DNA of 41,499 bases from Gemmatimonadota bacterium (GCA_025362095.1 JANYIJ010000004.1:1-41499); one strand, 5' to 3'; counted from the stretch's first letter, positions 23,925 through 32,199 are shown. Notes: generated by a model not told the origin, from the sequence alone. A program made the numbers and translations.

Positions 23925-24863
23925 CTACGCCGTTCGGGCCGCGCTGTCGGAGAGCGAAGAAATTTCCAGCGCGCCGGCGCGCAGCGCCCACGGAAGGCCG
24001 CGTTCGGCGATCGCTTCTTCGACCATGCGCGCGCCGAGGAAATAACCGGCGCGCTCCGGCAAAATGTAGCGCTGCACGGTGCGCGACTCGTCGCTCATGC
24101 CGCCTGAGAGATAGCGAAGGCGCAGGCCGAGTCCGGCGCGATCGAGATCGTCCGCGACGGCGCGCGAAAGCACGGCTTCGAGTTCGCGAATGCGCGCGTA
24201 CTGTTTGCGCGCGTAGCCGAAGTATTCCCACGGGGCGTGTCCCGGGCTGAAGCGCTTCGACGCCTGCACCGCGAGGCCCTCGTTCACGAGGTGCTCGCGA
24301 AGCGTCGCGCCGCGCCCGGTTTCCCAGTACGAGTAATAGTCGCCCGCCTCGGCGACGAACTGACGCATGTCGCTGCGGCTGCCCGGCGACGTGTACCGCA
24401 CGCAGTGCGCGATCTCGTGCGCGAGCCACATCGGAATGAGCTCGGGGTCGAGTCCGAGTCCGCGAGTCGTCGGGTTTGCGACGCTCGTGAAGTGTTCGAG
24501 GCAGACGAAGGCGATGCCGCGCCCGCCGACAACCATCTCGCCTGCATTGGCGGCGCCGACGCCCACCATGAGCACGACGTCGATGTTGCTGTCGACTTCG
24601 AAGAGCAGCCGGCACTGCTCCTCGGTCTCGCGGGCGAGCGCGACAACGTCGGTGCGCTCGAGCATCGCGCGCAGATCCCCGCGATCGGCGCGCACGGTGT
24701 CACGCACGACCTCCTGGAAGTGCGGACCCGACGGCTCGATGACGTAATTGTGCCAGTACGCCTCAAGCAGCGGGCGATGCGTTTCGAAGTACCGGAGGTA
24801 TGCGGCGGCCGGGTCAGTGCTTTGCAGTACCGCGAAAAAATCGGGTAGCAGATTTATCAGCAT
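23925..24863 (-). CDS. putative zinc metalloprotease (HExxH, DUF2268-like)
   Basis: A 312-residue protein with a gluzincin-type motif HEIAH in PMWLAHEIAHCVRY, followed some 40 residues later by REHLVNEGLAVQASKRF. The Glu of NEGLA is the expected third zinc ligand, as in DUF2268-type proteins, and a late ERAGYFLGARMVEEAI helix matches the same family. No signal peptide or membrane segment is visible, so it is probably cytoplasmic. The frame is open to 25022, but the extra N-terminal residues are low-complexity and the core starts at ATG 24863 (MLINLLPDFFAVL). It is convergent with mnmE, leaving 19 bases between stops. Substrate unknown; family match by eye. Confidence 0.75.
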   Translation of the reverse strand: MLINLLPDFFAVLQSTDPAAAYLRYFETHRPLLEAYWHNYVIEPSGPHFQEVVRDTVRADRGDLRAMLERTDVVALARETEEQCRLLFEVDSNIDVVLMVGVGAANAGEMVVGGRGIAFVCLEHFTSVANPTTRGLGLDPELIPMWLAHEIAHCVRYTSPGSRSDMRQFVAEAGDYYSYWETGRGATLREHLVNEGLAVQASKRFSPGHAPWEYFGYARKQYARIRELEAVLSRAVADDLDRAGLGLRLRYLSGGMSDESRTVQRYILPERAGYFLGARMVEEAIAERGLPWALRAGALEISSLSDSAARTA

Positions 24864-24943
24864 GAACCGGAAGGAATTTCCTGTGCGCTCGGGGTGCGAC
24901 GACGGGACTGCGTGGGGGCGACGCAACCGCGCGGAATGTACTG

Positions 24944-24969
24944 GTGCTCGTGTTTGCGAACAAGAGCAC
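24944..24969 (-). terminator. hairpin between upp and the metalloprotease gene
   Basis: GTGCTCGTGTT (24944-24954) and AACAAGAGCAC (24959-24969) form an 11-pair stem with one mismatch and a 4-base loop (TGCG), 87 bases after the upp stop. It could end the upp transcript. The rest of the 192-base gap shows no gene. Confidence 0.45.
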
Positions 24970-25055
24970 GTGTAAGCAAGCCAGTCGCCCGGAAGTAGAC
25001 GTTCGCGCGGCCGCGAAGTCACGAACGCAAGCCGCGCCGTGTTACAAAGAGTGCG

Positions 25056-25703
25056 TCAGCGAGTGCCGAATAGACGGTCGCCGGCGTCGCCGAGCCCGGG
25101 AAGAATGTAGCCGCGTTCGTTCAGCTCGCGGTCGAGTGCTGCGCACAAAATCGGCACGTCGGGATGCGCGTCGTGGACGCGCGCGACGCCGAGCGGTGAC
25201 GCGACGAGGCAAAGAAAACGAATGCGGACCGCGCCCGCTTTCTTCAGCGAGTTGATCGCCGCGACGGCGCTGCCGCCGGTGGCGAGCATCGGGTCGAGCA
25301 GCAGAAAATCGCGCTCGCCGGCGTCGGCGGGAATTTTGAAATAGTAGTCTACCGGTTCGAGCGTAGCGTGGTCGCGATAAAGACCGATGTGTCCAACGCG
25401 CGCCGATGGCACGAGCTTGAGGATTCCCTCGACCATGCCGAGTCCCGCGCGGAGGATCGGGACGAGCGTGAGTTTCTTTCCGCTCACGCGCTGTCCGGTC
25501 ATGCGCTCGAGCGGCGTGTCGACCGGCACGGGCTCGAGCGCGAGATCGCTCGTGGCTTCGTACGCCATGAGCATCGCGATCTCGTCGACGAGTTCCTTGA
25601 AGATCTTCTTCGGCGTGCTTTTGTCGCGCAGAATCGTGAGCTTGTGCTGCACGAGCGGATGCCGGACGATCGACAGGCCGGGAAGGGCGGGGGTGGTGGT
25701 CAT
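25056..25703 (-). CDS. upp: uracil phosphoribosyltransferase
   Basis: Salvages uracil with PRPP to UMP. The 215-residue type I PRTase has the Upp opening [38 protein letters not shown], the PRPP motif [13 protein letters not shown], and the uracil-binding C-terminus [21 protein letters not shown]. It starts with ATG 25703 with no Shine-Dalgarno sequence; TAGTAT lies seven bases before the ATG, consistent with a leaderless transcript. It is divergent from the next small gene across only 27 bases. Together with pyrE and the nucleoside-type importer it points to active pyrimidine salvage, though the genes are not in one operon. Confidence 0.97.
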   Translation of the reverse strand: MTTTPALPGLSIVRHPLVQHKLTILRDKSTPKKIFKELVDEIAMLMAYEATSDLALEPVPVDTPLERMTGQRVSGKKLTLVPILRAGLGMVEGILKLVPSARVGHIGLYRDHATLEPVDYYFKIPADAGERDFLLLDPMLATGGSAVAAINSLKKAGAVRIRFLCLVASPLGVARVHDAHPDVPILCAALDRELNERGYILPGLGDAGDRLFGTR

Positions 25704-25710
25704 GGTGCTG

Positions 25711-25720
25711 ATACTACTAT
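25711..25720. promoter_or_regulatory. overlapping divergent -10 elements
   Basis: In the 27-base gap between divergent start codons, TAGTAT on the minus strand (25716-25711) lies seven bases before the upp ATG, and TACTAT on the plus strand (25715-25720) lies ten bases before the ATG at 25731. The hexamers share two bases, so polymerase binding in the two directions should be mutually exclusive. The -35 boxes would lie inside the opposite genes and are weak. Confidence 0.45.
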
Positions 25721-25730
25721 TTTCGCCATC

Positions 25731-25907
25731 ATGAAAGAATACCAGTCGGTCATCCTGAAATTGACGCAGCGCACGCGCGAGGACGAAGACGCGCTCACGG
25801 ACTTGCTCAACGAGCGCAGCCGCGGCGGCTGGGATCCGGTGATGATGTCACAGGACGAGCTGCGGCTGACGGTAGTATTCTCGAGGCGCGGCGAGCCGGC
25901 GCGGTAG
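25731..25907 (+). CDS. 58-residue DUF4177-like protein
   Basis: A small, complete protein: [13 protein letters not shown], a charged helix ([20 protein letters not shown]), then two strands ending in [12 protein letters not shown]. The order strand, helix with a Leu-Asn-x-x-Gly-Gly-Trp turn, strands, FxR resembles DUF4177, a small domain of unknown function with a GWE/GWD turn. It lies 15 bases before the beta-CASP nuclease gene and probably forms a transcription unit with it, divergent from upp. The codon use is like that of its neighbours and the ATG fits the promoter geometry. Function unknown. Confidence 0.75.
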   Translation: MKEYQSVILKLTQRTREDEDALTDLLNERSRGGWDPVMMSQDELRLTVVFSRRGEPAR

Positions 25908-25922
25908 CCGGCACCCGGCCGT

Positions 25923-27320
25923 ATGACGGACATTCAGTTTTATGGCGCGACCCGCGAGGTCACCGGCTCGTGCCATATTCTGCACATCAACGGGCGCACC
26001 GTGCTGCTCGACTGCGGCCTCTTTCAGGGCCATCGCGCGGACGTGCAGAAGAAGAACCAGTCGCTGCCGGCGAAGGTCGCAAGCATCGACGCGATTGTTC
26101 TCTCCCACGCGCACATGGATCACGCGGGCCGCCTTCCGTATCTGGTGCGGGAGGGGTACGCGAAAAACATTTTCGCCACCGGCGCGACGCGCGACCTGTG
26201 CGAAATCATGCTCGCCGACTCCGCGCACATTCAGGAATCGGACGCGGAGTTTTTGTCGCGGCATCACAAAGAACACTTCGATCCTCTGTACGCCGCGCGC
26301 GACGCGATCCGAACGATCGAGCTCATGCAAAGTTTTCCGTACGACCTGTCCTTCGACGTCGTTCCGGGATTGAAGGCGACGTTCGTCGATGCCGGCCATA
26401 TCCTCGGATCGGCGTCGGTGATTCTCGACTGCACGAGCGACGGCGTCACGAAGCGGCTGGTGTTCAGCGGCGACATCGGCCGGAAGGGACTTCCGATCAT
26501 TCGCGATCCAGTGCCGCCCACAGGCGCCCATCAGGTGATTATGGAGAGCACCTACGGCAATCGGGATCACGCGAGTGTCGCGAGCGCGAAGGACGAACTT
26601 GGACGTGTGGTGCGCGAGACAGCGGCGCGCGGCGGCCGCGTGCTCATCCCGGCGTTCGCGGTCGGCCGCACGCAGGAGATCGTGCTGTCGCTTCACGAAC
26701 TCGCCGACGCCGGCTCAATTCCGAGACTCCCGATTTACATCGACAGCCCGCTCGCCACCAAGGCGACGGCGGTGTTCGACGATCATCGCGAGGTGTACGA
26801 CGAAACCGAGCCGTTCATCCGCGCGCAGAAGGACATCCGCTCGGCTCTCTTTCAATTCCCGCTGGTGCAGTACACGCAAAGCGTCGAGGAATCGAAGGCA
26901 CTGAACACTAGACACGGGCCGATGGTCATCATCGCCGCGTCTGGAATGGCGGAGTCCGGGCGAATTCTGCACCATCTGCTGAACGGCGCCGCCGATCCCC
27001 GCAATACGATCCTGATCGTCGGATTCATGGGCGAAGGCACGCTCGGGCGCAGGATCGTCGAGAAGCAGCGCACGATTCGCGTGTACGGCGAGGATGTCGA
27101 GCTTCGCGCGCGGGTCGAGATCATCAACGGCTACAGCGCGCACGCCGATCGCGGCGAACTGCACGGGTGGATCGACGCGGTGCGCGCGGAATCGCCCGCG
27201 CTTTCAGACGTGTGGCTCGTGCACGGCGAGCCCGATGCGCAGGATGCGTTCGCGGCGACGCTCACCGCGAACGGATACAGCACGCACTGTCCTGCGGCCG
27301 GAGCCACGACCGCGGTCTGA
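25923..27320 (+). CDS. beta-CASP metallo-beta-lactamase RNA nuclease (YSH1/CPSF-73 type)
   Basis: A 465-residue member of the MBL-fold RNA-specificity nucleases. The metal site is complete: LDCGLFQG, then SHAHMDHAGRLPYL (HxHxDH), DAGHILGS, FSGDIGR, and the beta-CASP motifs ESTYGNR, VLIPAFAVGRTQEI, IAASGMAESGRI and the C-terminal INGYSAHADRGEL. It probably cleaves or trims RNA in the cytoplasm; it is the bacterial YSH1-like type rather than RNase J, which has a longer C-terminal domain. It follows the 58-residue gene by 15 bases. Specific substrate unknown. Confidence 0.93.
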   Translation: MTDIQFYGATREVTGSCHILHINGRTVLLDCGLFQGHRADVQKKNQSLPAKVASIDAIVLSHAHMDHAGRLPYLVREGYAKNIFATGATRDLCEIMLADSAHIQESDAEFLSRHHKEHFDPLYAARDAIRTIELMQSFPYDLSFDVVPGLKATFVDAGHILGSASVILDCTSDGVTKRLVFSGDIGRKGLPIIRDPVPPTGAHQVIMESTYGNRDHASVASAKDELGRVVRETAARGGRVLIPAFAVGRTQEIVLSLHELADAGSIPRLPIYIDSPLATKATAVFDDHREVYDETEPFIRAQKDIRSALFQFPLVQYTQSVEESKALNTRHGPMVIIAASGMAESGRILHHLLNGAADPRNTILIVGFMGEGTLGRRIVEKQRTIRVYGEDVELRARVEIINGYSAHADRGELHGWIDAVRAESPALSDVWLVHGEPDAQDAFAATLTANGYSTHCPAAGATTAV

Positions 27321-27367
27321 TATCGTAGTCGCGGCGGATGCGCACTACCGCGGACGCGCAGGATTCG

Positions 27368-27373
27368 TAGCTT
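27368..27373 (+). promoter_or_regulatory. -10-like hexamer TAGCTT before the DUF218 gene
   Basis: TAGCTT lies six bases before the ATG at 27380 and no ribosome-binding site is present, consistent with a leaderless transcript starting at the ATG. One of several identical placements in this window. Confidence 0.4.
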
Positions 27374-27379
27374 GCGTCG

Positions 27380-27988
27380 ATGCTTCGCCCGGAACGTCCA
27401 TTCTATTTGCGGCGACGCGTGATCCTCGGTGCGGCCGCGACGATCGCGGCGCTTTGGCTCGTCTCCCTGGGCGCGGTGCTCACATGGGCGCTGCAGGACG
27501 ACGCGCGAAAAGCGGACGCCATCGTGGTGATGGGCGCCGCGCAATACCAAGGAAAGCCGTCCCCCGTGCTTCGTGCGCGCCTCGATCATGCGCTCGCGCT
27601 CTGGCAGCGGGGTTTGGCGCCGCGCCTGGTGCTCACGGGCGGAATCGGAGCCGGCGACACTGTGTCGGAAGCCGCAGTGAGCCGGGTGTACGTGATGAAC
27701 CACGGTGTGCCCGACACCGCGATTCTGCTGGAAAATGAAGGACGCACGTCGTCGCAATCGCTGCGCTCGGCGGTAGATCTGCTTCATGCGCGGGGACTCG
27801 CAACCGCGGTCGTCGTCAGCGATCCCTTCCATATGCTGCGGCTTGAAATACTCGGGCGGAGATATGGCCTCGATCCGTACACGTCTCCCGCGCTTACCGC
27901 GCCCGGTGCGCAGCACCTTCTGCGCCGATGGGGAGATCTCCTCGCAGAGTCGGTCAAGGCTCCGCTGGCGCTGCTCATGGACTGGTAG
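27380..27988 (+). CDS. DUF218 / YdcF-SanA-ElyC family membrane protein
   Basis: A 202-residue protein with one N-terminal transmembrane helix (about residues 13-36) and a periplasmic or cytoplasmic-face DUF218 domain: ADAIVVMGAAQYQGKPSP, a helix with LDHALALWQRG, RLVLTGGIG, ILLENEGRTSSQSLRSAV and VVVSDPFHMLRL. These blocks match the DUF218 pattern (D-x-IVVLG, TGG, E-x-x-s-x-x-T-x-E-N-like, vT-x-x-H-x-x-R). Relatives SanA and ElyC affect envelope integrity and peptidoglycan precursor metabolism. In the conserved block, Ser-Asp-Pro-Phe-His replaces the usual Thr-s-x-x-H. It lies 59 bases after the beta-CASP gene. Confidence 0.88.
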   Translation: MLRPERPFYLRRRVILGAAATIAALWLVSLGAVLTWALQDDARKADAIVVMGAAQYQGKPSPVLRARLDHALALWQRGLAPRLVLTGGIGAGDTVSEAAVSRVYVMNHGVPDTAILLENEGRTSSQSLRSAVDLLHARGLATAVVVSDPFHMLRLEILGRRYGLDPYTSPALTAPGAQHLLRRWGDLLAESVKAPLALLMDW

Positions 27989-28022
27989 CGGACGCGCGAC
28001 GGTTGCATCGCGTCGCGCCGCT

Positions 28023-28028
28023 TAGATT
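28023..28028 (+). promoter_or_regulatory. -10-like hexamer TAGATT before the first M16 gene
   Basis: TAGATT followed by TCCGCCG (seven bases) and the ATG at 28036. The same block, TAGATTTCCGC, precedes the cystathionine beta-synthase gene at 37153. Suggests a leaderless start. Confidence 0.4.
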
Positions 28029-28035
28029 TCCGCCG

Positions 28036-29316
28036 ATGCCGATTCCAGTCGACACATACCGCCTGCCGAACGGGCTCTTCGTCACGCTCTCGGAAGATCA
28101 CTCGGCGCCGATCGTCGCGGTGAACCTCTGGTATCACGTCGGGTCGGCGAACGAGCGCGAAGGACGCACGGGCTTCGCGCACCTGTTCGAGCACATGCTG
28201 TTCCAGGGATCCGAGCACGTGGGCGCAAACGAACACTTCGAACTGGTGCAGCGCGCGGGCGGTACGCTCAACGGGTCGACCTGGCTTGATCGCACCAACT
28301 ATTTCGAAACCGTGCCGTCGAACCAGCTTGCCGTCGCGCTCTGGCTGGAGGCCGATCGGATGGGCGCGCTGCTCCCGGCCATGACGCAGCAGAAACTCGA
28401 TACGCAGCGCGACGTGGTGATGAACGAACGGCGCTGGTCGGTGGACAACCAGCCGTACGGCACGTGGTGGGAGCGGCTTCCCGCGCTCGCCTTTCCGCCG
28501 CCGCATCCATTTCACCATTCGCTGATCGGGTCGTTTGAAGATCTCGCCGCTGCGAGCCTCGACGACATCGAACAATTCTTCCGCACGTTCTACACGCCGG
28601 ACAATGCGGTGCTCACACTCGCGGGTGATTTCGATCCCGCAACCGCGCGCGCAATGATCGTGCAATACTTCGGCGATATTCCGCGCGGCGCGGGGAAGCC
28701 GCCGCTCGCGCCGACTGTTCTGCCGGCGAAGTTCAACGGCTGGCGACGCGAGGTGGTCGAGGACGACGTCATGCTGCCGCGGCTGTACCTCGCGTTTCGC
28801 GCGCCGCCGTTCGGTTCGGACGCGAGCTACGCTGCGAGTGTGTGCGGCGCAGTGCTTGGCATGCGCCGCGGCAGCCGGCTGCACCGCGCACTCGTGCGCG
28901 AACAAGAGGTGGCATCGGAAGCGACGGCGTTCACGTTCGATTTGAGCAAGGGATCAGACCTGCTGATCGTTGATGTCACGGCGCGTCCGGGCGTCAGTGT
29001 CGAACGTCTCGAAGCGGCGGTGGCCGAGCAGATCGACCTGATCCGCGACACGGGTGTGACCACCGCGGAGATCGAGCGCGCCGTTGCGCTGATTGAAACT
29101 GATTTTGTGAAGGCAATGCAGTCAGCTGCCGATCGCGCAGACAAACTTTCGCAGTTCGCGACCTACTTCGGCGATCCCGCGCTCGTCAACGTGCAGGCAG
29201 ATCGCTATCGTGCGGTGACGGCCGAATCGGTGAACGCGTTCGCGCGCGAATCGCTCGGTGAAGACAACAGACTGTCGCTCATATATGTGCCGCGCGCGGG
29301 CGAGGCGGCCGCATGA
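28036..29316 (+). CDS. M16 family zinc peptidase, catalytic subunit
   Basis: A 426-residue M16 (pitrilysin/processing peptidase) protein. The inverted zinc motif HxxEH is intact (AHLFEHMLF, His49, Glu52, His53), and the distal glutamate lies in the QRDVVMNERR helix. Two homologous halves are visible (about 1-220 and 221-426). From ATG 28036 no signal peptide is present, so it appears cytoplasmic; the frame is open 108 bases further upstream but those codons overlap the preceding gene. It overlaps the next gene, an M16 protein without zinc ligands (ATGA at 29313), and together they should form an alpha/beta heterodimer like other two-gene bacterial M16B peptidases. Substrate unknown. Confidence 0.93.
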   Translation: MPIPVDTYRLPNGLFVTLSEDHSAPIVAVNLWYHVGSANEREGRTGFAHLFEHMLFQGSEHVGANEHFELVQRAGGTLNGSTWLDRTNYFETVPSNQLAVALWLEADRMGALLPAMTQQKLDTQRDVVMNERRWSVDNQPYGTWWERLPALAFPPPHPFHHSLIGSFEDLAAASLDDIEQFFRTFYTPDNAVLTLAGDFDPATARAMIVQYFGDIPRGAGKPPLAPTVLPAKFNGWRREVVEDDVMLPRLYLAFRAPPFGSDASYAASVCGAVLGMRRGSRLHRALVREQEVASEATAFTFDLSKGSDLLIVDVTARPGVSVERLEAAVAEQIDLIRDTGVTTAEIERAVALIETDFVKAMQSAADRADKLSQFATYFGDPALVNVQADRYRAVTAESVNAFARESLGEDNRLSLIYVPRAGEAAA

Positions 29317-30686
29317 CGACTGCGCCGCGGCCGACTCCGGGAATTCCGCGGGACTATGCGTTTCCCGCGATCGAACGTTCGCAATTGTCGAACGGCATGC
29401 GGGTCGCGGTAGCGCACCTGCCGCGGCTTCCTCTCGTCACAGTGCTAGCGCTGGTGGACGCCGGCGCCTCGTGTGACGAAACGGGCCGCGAGGGCGCAGC
29501 GTCACTGACGATCTCCACACTTGGCGAAGGAACCACACGACTCGACGGCGCGACGCTGACGGAAAAATTCGAGTCGCTCGGCACGGGGCTTATGAGCTCG
29601 AACGACTGGGACGACGCGACGACACACATCGCCGTGACGCCCGAGCGTCTGGAGTCCGCGATATCGCTGCTCGGAGAAGTCATTCGATCGCCGGCATTCG
29701 CGGAGCGGGATGTGGCGCGACACAAGGCGCAGCGCCTGGCGGAGTTGATGCAACAGCAGGTCGAACCGCGCGGACTCGCAGACGACAAGTTCGCGGAATT
29801 TCTGTTTGTGCCCGGATCGCGCTATGCGCTTCCCGAAGGCGGCAGCATGGCGTCGGTACGCGCCCTCGATACGGCGCAGCTCCGTGCGCTCCACGTCGCG
29901 CGATATGTCCCGGGTGCGACCACACTGGTGTTCGCGGGCGACGTGGCGAACGCGCGGGCGGTGCAGCTTGCGGAACGTGCGTTTGGAGAGTGGAATGGCG
30001 CCGCGCTGCCGCCTGCGAAGGTGGACGACCGGGTGATCGACAGCGGCAGGCGTGTGCACATCGTGAACAAAGCGGGCGCGCCGCAGTCGGAGCTGCGCGT
30101 CGGCCACGGGGGTGTGCCGCGCGGGCACCCGGACTATTTCGCGATCGTCGTGATGAACGCGCTGCTGGGCGGACTGTTCTCGTCGCGAATCAATCTCAAC
30201 CTGCGTGAGCGGAATGCCTACACGTACGGCGCGCGCTCCGCGTTCGAGTGGCGTCGCGGCGCAGGCCCGTTCATGGTGTCGACCGCGGTGAAGACCGAGG
30301 TGTCGGAAGCCGCGACCCGGGAAATTCTGATCGAGATCGGCAAAATGCGCGAAGAGAAGGTGAGCGCGGACGAACTCTCGCTCGCGACGGCGTATCTCGA
30401 TGGCGTGTTCCCCATCCGCTACGAGACGACGAACGCCGTGGCGGAGGCGATCGCGATCGCGCAGGTGTACGGGCTCGGCGACGACTACTACACGCGCTAT
30501 CGGGAACGCATTCGAGCGGTGACGGCTGACGACGTGCTCCGAGCCGCACAGAGCTTTCTGCATCCGGAGAAACTGCTGGTGGTTGCCGTCGGCGATGCGG
30601 CCGCAATTCGCGAGCCGATGGAACAGCTTGGTGCAGGAAGCGTGAGCGTCCATGAGGCGCCTGCGGAAGACGGAGCCCCCGCGTGA
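29313..30686 (+). CDS. M16 family peptidase-like, non-catalytic partner subunit
   Basis: A 457-residue M16 homolog lacking HxxEH: where the catalytic helix should be, it reads EGAASLTISTLGEG. It keeps the C-terminal-half motif LNLRERNAYTYGARS with the Arg/Tyr pair that binds substrate carbonyls in the partner's active site. This is the usual division of labour in M16B heterodimers. The ATG overlaps the catalytic subunit stop and its own stop overlaps the Nudix gene (GTGA at 30683), so the three are translationally coupled. No signal peptide. Confidence 0.92.
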   Translation: MTTAPRPTPGIPRDYAFPAIERSQLSNGMRVAVAHLPRLPLVTVLALVDAGASCDETGREGAASLTISTLGEGTTRLDGATLTEKFESLGTGLMSSNDWDDATTHIAVTPERLESAISLLGEVIRSPAFAERDVARHKAQRLAELMQQQVEPRGLADDKFAEFLFVPGSRYALPEGGSMASVRALDTAQLRALHVARYVPGATTLVFAGDVANARAVQLAERAFGEWNGAALPPAKVDDRVIDSGRRVHIVNKAGAPQSELRVGHGGVPRGHPDYFAIVVMNALLGGLFSSRINLNLRERNAYTYGARSAFEWRRGAGPFMVSTAVKTEVSEAATREILIEIGKMREEKVSADELSLATAYLDGVFPIRYETTNAVAEAIAIAQVYGLGDDYYTRYRERIRAVTADDVLRAAQSFLHPEKLLVVAVGDAAAIREPMEQLGAGSVSVHEAPAEDGAPA

Positions 30687-31234
30687 GCGACGACGCGCGC
30701 ATCAAGAGCACGCGCATACACACTGGACGAGTGATCAACCTCGACGTCGATCTGGTCCGGTATCCGAACGGAGCGACGGGGGAACTCGAAATCATCAGGC
30801 ATCCCGGTGCGTCAGCGATCGTGCCGTTTCTCAGCGATCCCGCCGGCGCGGATCCGCAGGTGCTCCTCCTCAAGCAGTATCGCTACGCTGCGAGCGGAAC
30901 GCTCTATGAGATCCCCGCAGGAAGGCTGGAACCGGGCGAACTTCCCGAAGCGTGCGCGCGGCGCGAACTGCTCGAAGAAACCGGTTGCACCGCGACGTCG
31001 ATGACGCCGCTAACATCGATGTTCACGACGCCGGGATTTACGGACGAGCGCATCCACCTCTTTCTCGCGACCGGAATTACGCGCGGCGAAGCGAGACCCG
31101 AGGCCGATGAGTTCATGGAACTCGAATCCATTCCGCTCTCGAAAGCGCTGCAAATGATTGAGCGCGGCGAGATCCAGGACGCAAAGACGGCGCTCGGCTT
31201 GCTCTTCGCTGCGGGGTTTCGAAGCGGACGCTAG
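30683..31234 (+). CDS. Nudix hydrolase, ADP-ribose pyrophosphatase-like
   Basis: A 183-residue Nudix enzyme. The Nudix box GRLEPGELPEACARRELLEE, followed by TG, fits GX5EX7REUXEEXGU exactly. The preceding VLLLKQYRYAASGTLYEIPAG is typical of ADP-ribose/NDP-sugar pyrophosphatases (NudF/YqkG-like), which hydrolyse ADP-ribose to AMP and ribose 5-phosphate; the exact substrate is inferred. GTG start inside the M16 stop. It ends the M16 unit; a strong hairpin lies 48 bases downstream. Confidence 0.92.
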   Translation: MSDDARIKSTRIHTGRVINLDVDLVRYPNGATGELEIIRHPGASAIVPFLSDPAGADPQVLLLKQYRYAASGTLYEIPAGRLEPGELPEACARRELLEETGCTATSMTPLTSMFTTPGFTDERIHLFLATGITRGEARPEADEFMELESIPLSKALQMIERGEIQDAKTALGLLFAAGFRSGR

Positions 31235-31282
31235 CTGGTCAGGGCTGGCAATTACAATAAGTAGTCGGCGTCGGTGTCCTGT

Positions 31283-31303
31283 CTGGAGGACGGTGTCCTC
31301 CAG
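31283..31303 (+). terminator. perfect 9-pair hairpin after the Nudix gene
   Basis: CTGGAGGAC (31283-31291), loop GGT, GTCCTCCAG (31295-31303). It is not followed by a U tract. It is the most stable local stem in the 217-base gap before the sigma gene and probably marks the end of the M16-Nudix transcript; it could also be part of the sigma gene's leader. Confidence 0.5.
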
Positions 31304-31451
31304 CTTGGCGGACGATCGGTTTGCCAGCCACTTCCGTAACTCATTGTTCTACAGGTTGTTGCGAGTTTGACGCGACGCGCAAAAGCGCGGCACGGCACGT
31401 GCATTCACCTATCGCGGAATCACAGGTTCTCGCTGATCGGAGGATATGCAC

Positions 31452-32093
31452 ATGGGACGCACCGCTCTGAAGGCAGAAGCTCGCATCGCGCCGAAATTCC
31501 GCGCGCTCGCAGATCTTCGCGTGCTGGATGACACGGCGCTGGTCAACGCGTACCTCGAAGGGGAGACCCGCACGTTCGACGTGCTGGTTGAGCGCTACCA
31601 GACGCGCCTTCTGAACTTCGTGTACCGCATCGTCGGCGATCGGGAACGCGCCGAGGATCTGGTGCAGGAAGTTTTCGTGCGCGTTTATCGGCACCTCGCG
31701 CGCTTCGACCGATCGAAGAAGTTTTCGACCTGGATCTATACGATTGCGTCGAACCTCGCGAAGAACGAACTGCGCAATCGCTCGCGCAATCCGCTCGTGC
31801 TTTTCACCTCTATGACGAAGGGCTGGGAGGACGAAGAGCGTCCGCTCGAGTTCGAAGATCCGACCTCAAGGCCGGACGATCTCTTCCGCAAACGTCACGT
31901 GAGGGAGCTGGTCGAGTCGTCGGTGGCGCAGCTGCCGACACATCATCGCGAAGTGTTCGTCCTGCGCGAAATCGAGGGGCGCTCGTACGAAGAGATCGCC
32001 GAGATCACGCACTGCAACCTGGGAACAGTGAAGTCGAGGTTGAATCGGGCACGGAACTCGTTCGCGGAGATCATCGAGCCGTCGCTGCGGTAG
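31452..32093 (+). CDS. ECF-type (sigma-70 family) RNA polymerase sigma factor
   Basis: A 213-residue ECF sigma factor. Region 2 has the sequence FDVLVERYQTRLLNFVYRIV, then AEDLVQEVFVRVYRHL and FSTWIYTIASNLAKNELR; region 4 is VAQLPTHHREVFVLREIEG, then SYEEIAEITHCNLGTVKSRLNRAR. There are no regions 1 or 3, as expected for ECF factors of RpoE type. ATG 31452 is favoured over ATG 31446 because GGAGG (31439-31443) is then eight bases away. The next gene encodes a zinc-binding anti-sigma-like domain, a likely regulator. Target promoters cannot be read here. Confidence 0.95.
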   Translation: MGRTALKAEARIAPKFRALADLRVLDDTALVNAYLEGETRTFDVLVERYQTRLLNFVYRIVGDRERAEDLVQEVFVRVYRHLARFDRSKKFSTWIYTIASNLAKNELRNRSRNPLVLFTSMTKGWEDEERPLEFEDPTSRPDDLFRKRHVRELVESSVAQLPTHHREVFVLREIEGRSYEEIAEITHCNLGTVKSRLNRARNSFAEIIEPSLR

Positions 32094-32127
32094 TGAGGGT
32101 GAGGAGAACTGAATAGATCGTTGGAAA

Positions 32128-32195
32128 TCGGGGTGGGGAATCTGCTGACGGAACCTCTTCTAGTGGGGGAGGGTATCGTAGACGTCCCACCCCGA
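32128..32195 (+). repeat. 10-bp inverted repeat framing the leader of the anti-sigma-like gene
   Basis: TCGGGGTGGG (32128-32137) is the exact reverse complement of CCCACCCCGA (32186-32195), separated by 48 bases. The right arm ends four bases before the ATG at 32200. In RNA it would form a GC-rich stem abutting the start codon; no ribosome-binding sequence is present between stem and ATG. Confidence 0.55.
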
Positions 32196-32199
32196 CCCA

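Noticed and set aside
24864-25055. tRNA or small RNA in the upp-metalloprotease gap
   Set aside because: Only a simple hairpin is present; no cloverleaf or CCA-proximal pattern.
27784-28905. 373-codon open frame antisense to the DUF218 and M16 genes
   Set aside because: Overlaps two genes with clear families; the translation has no motif.
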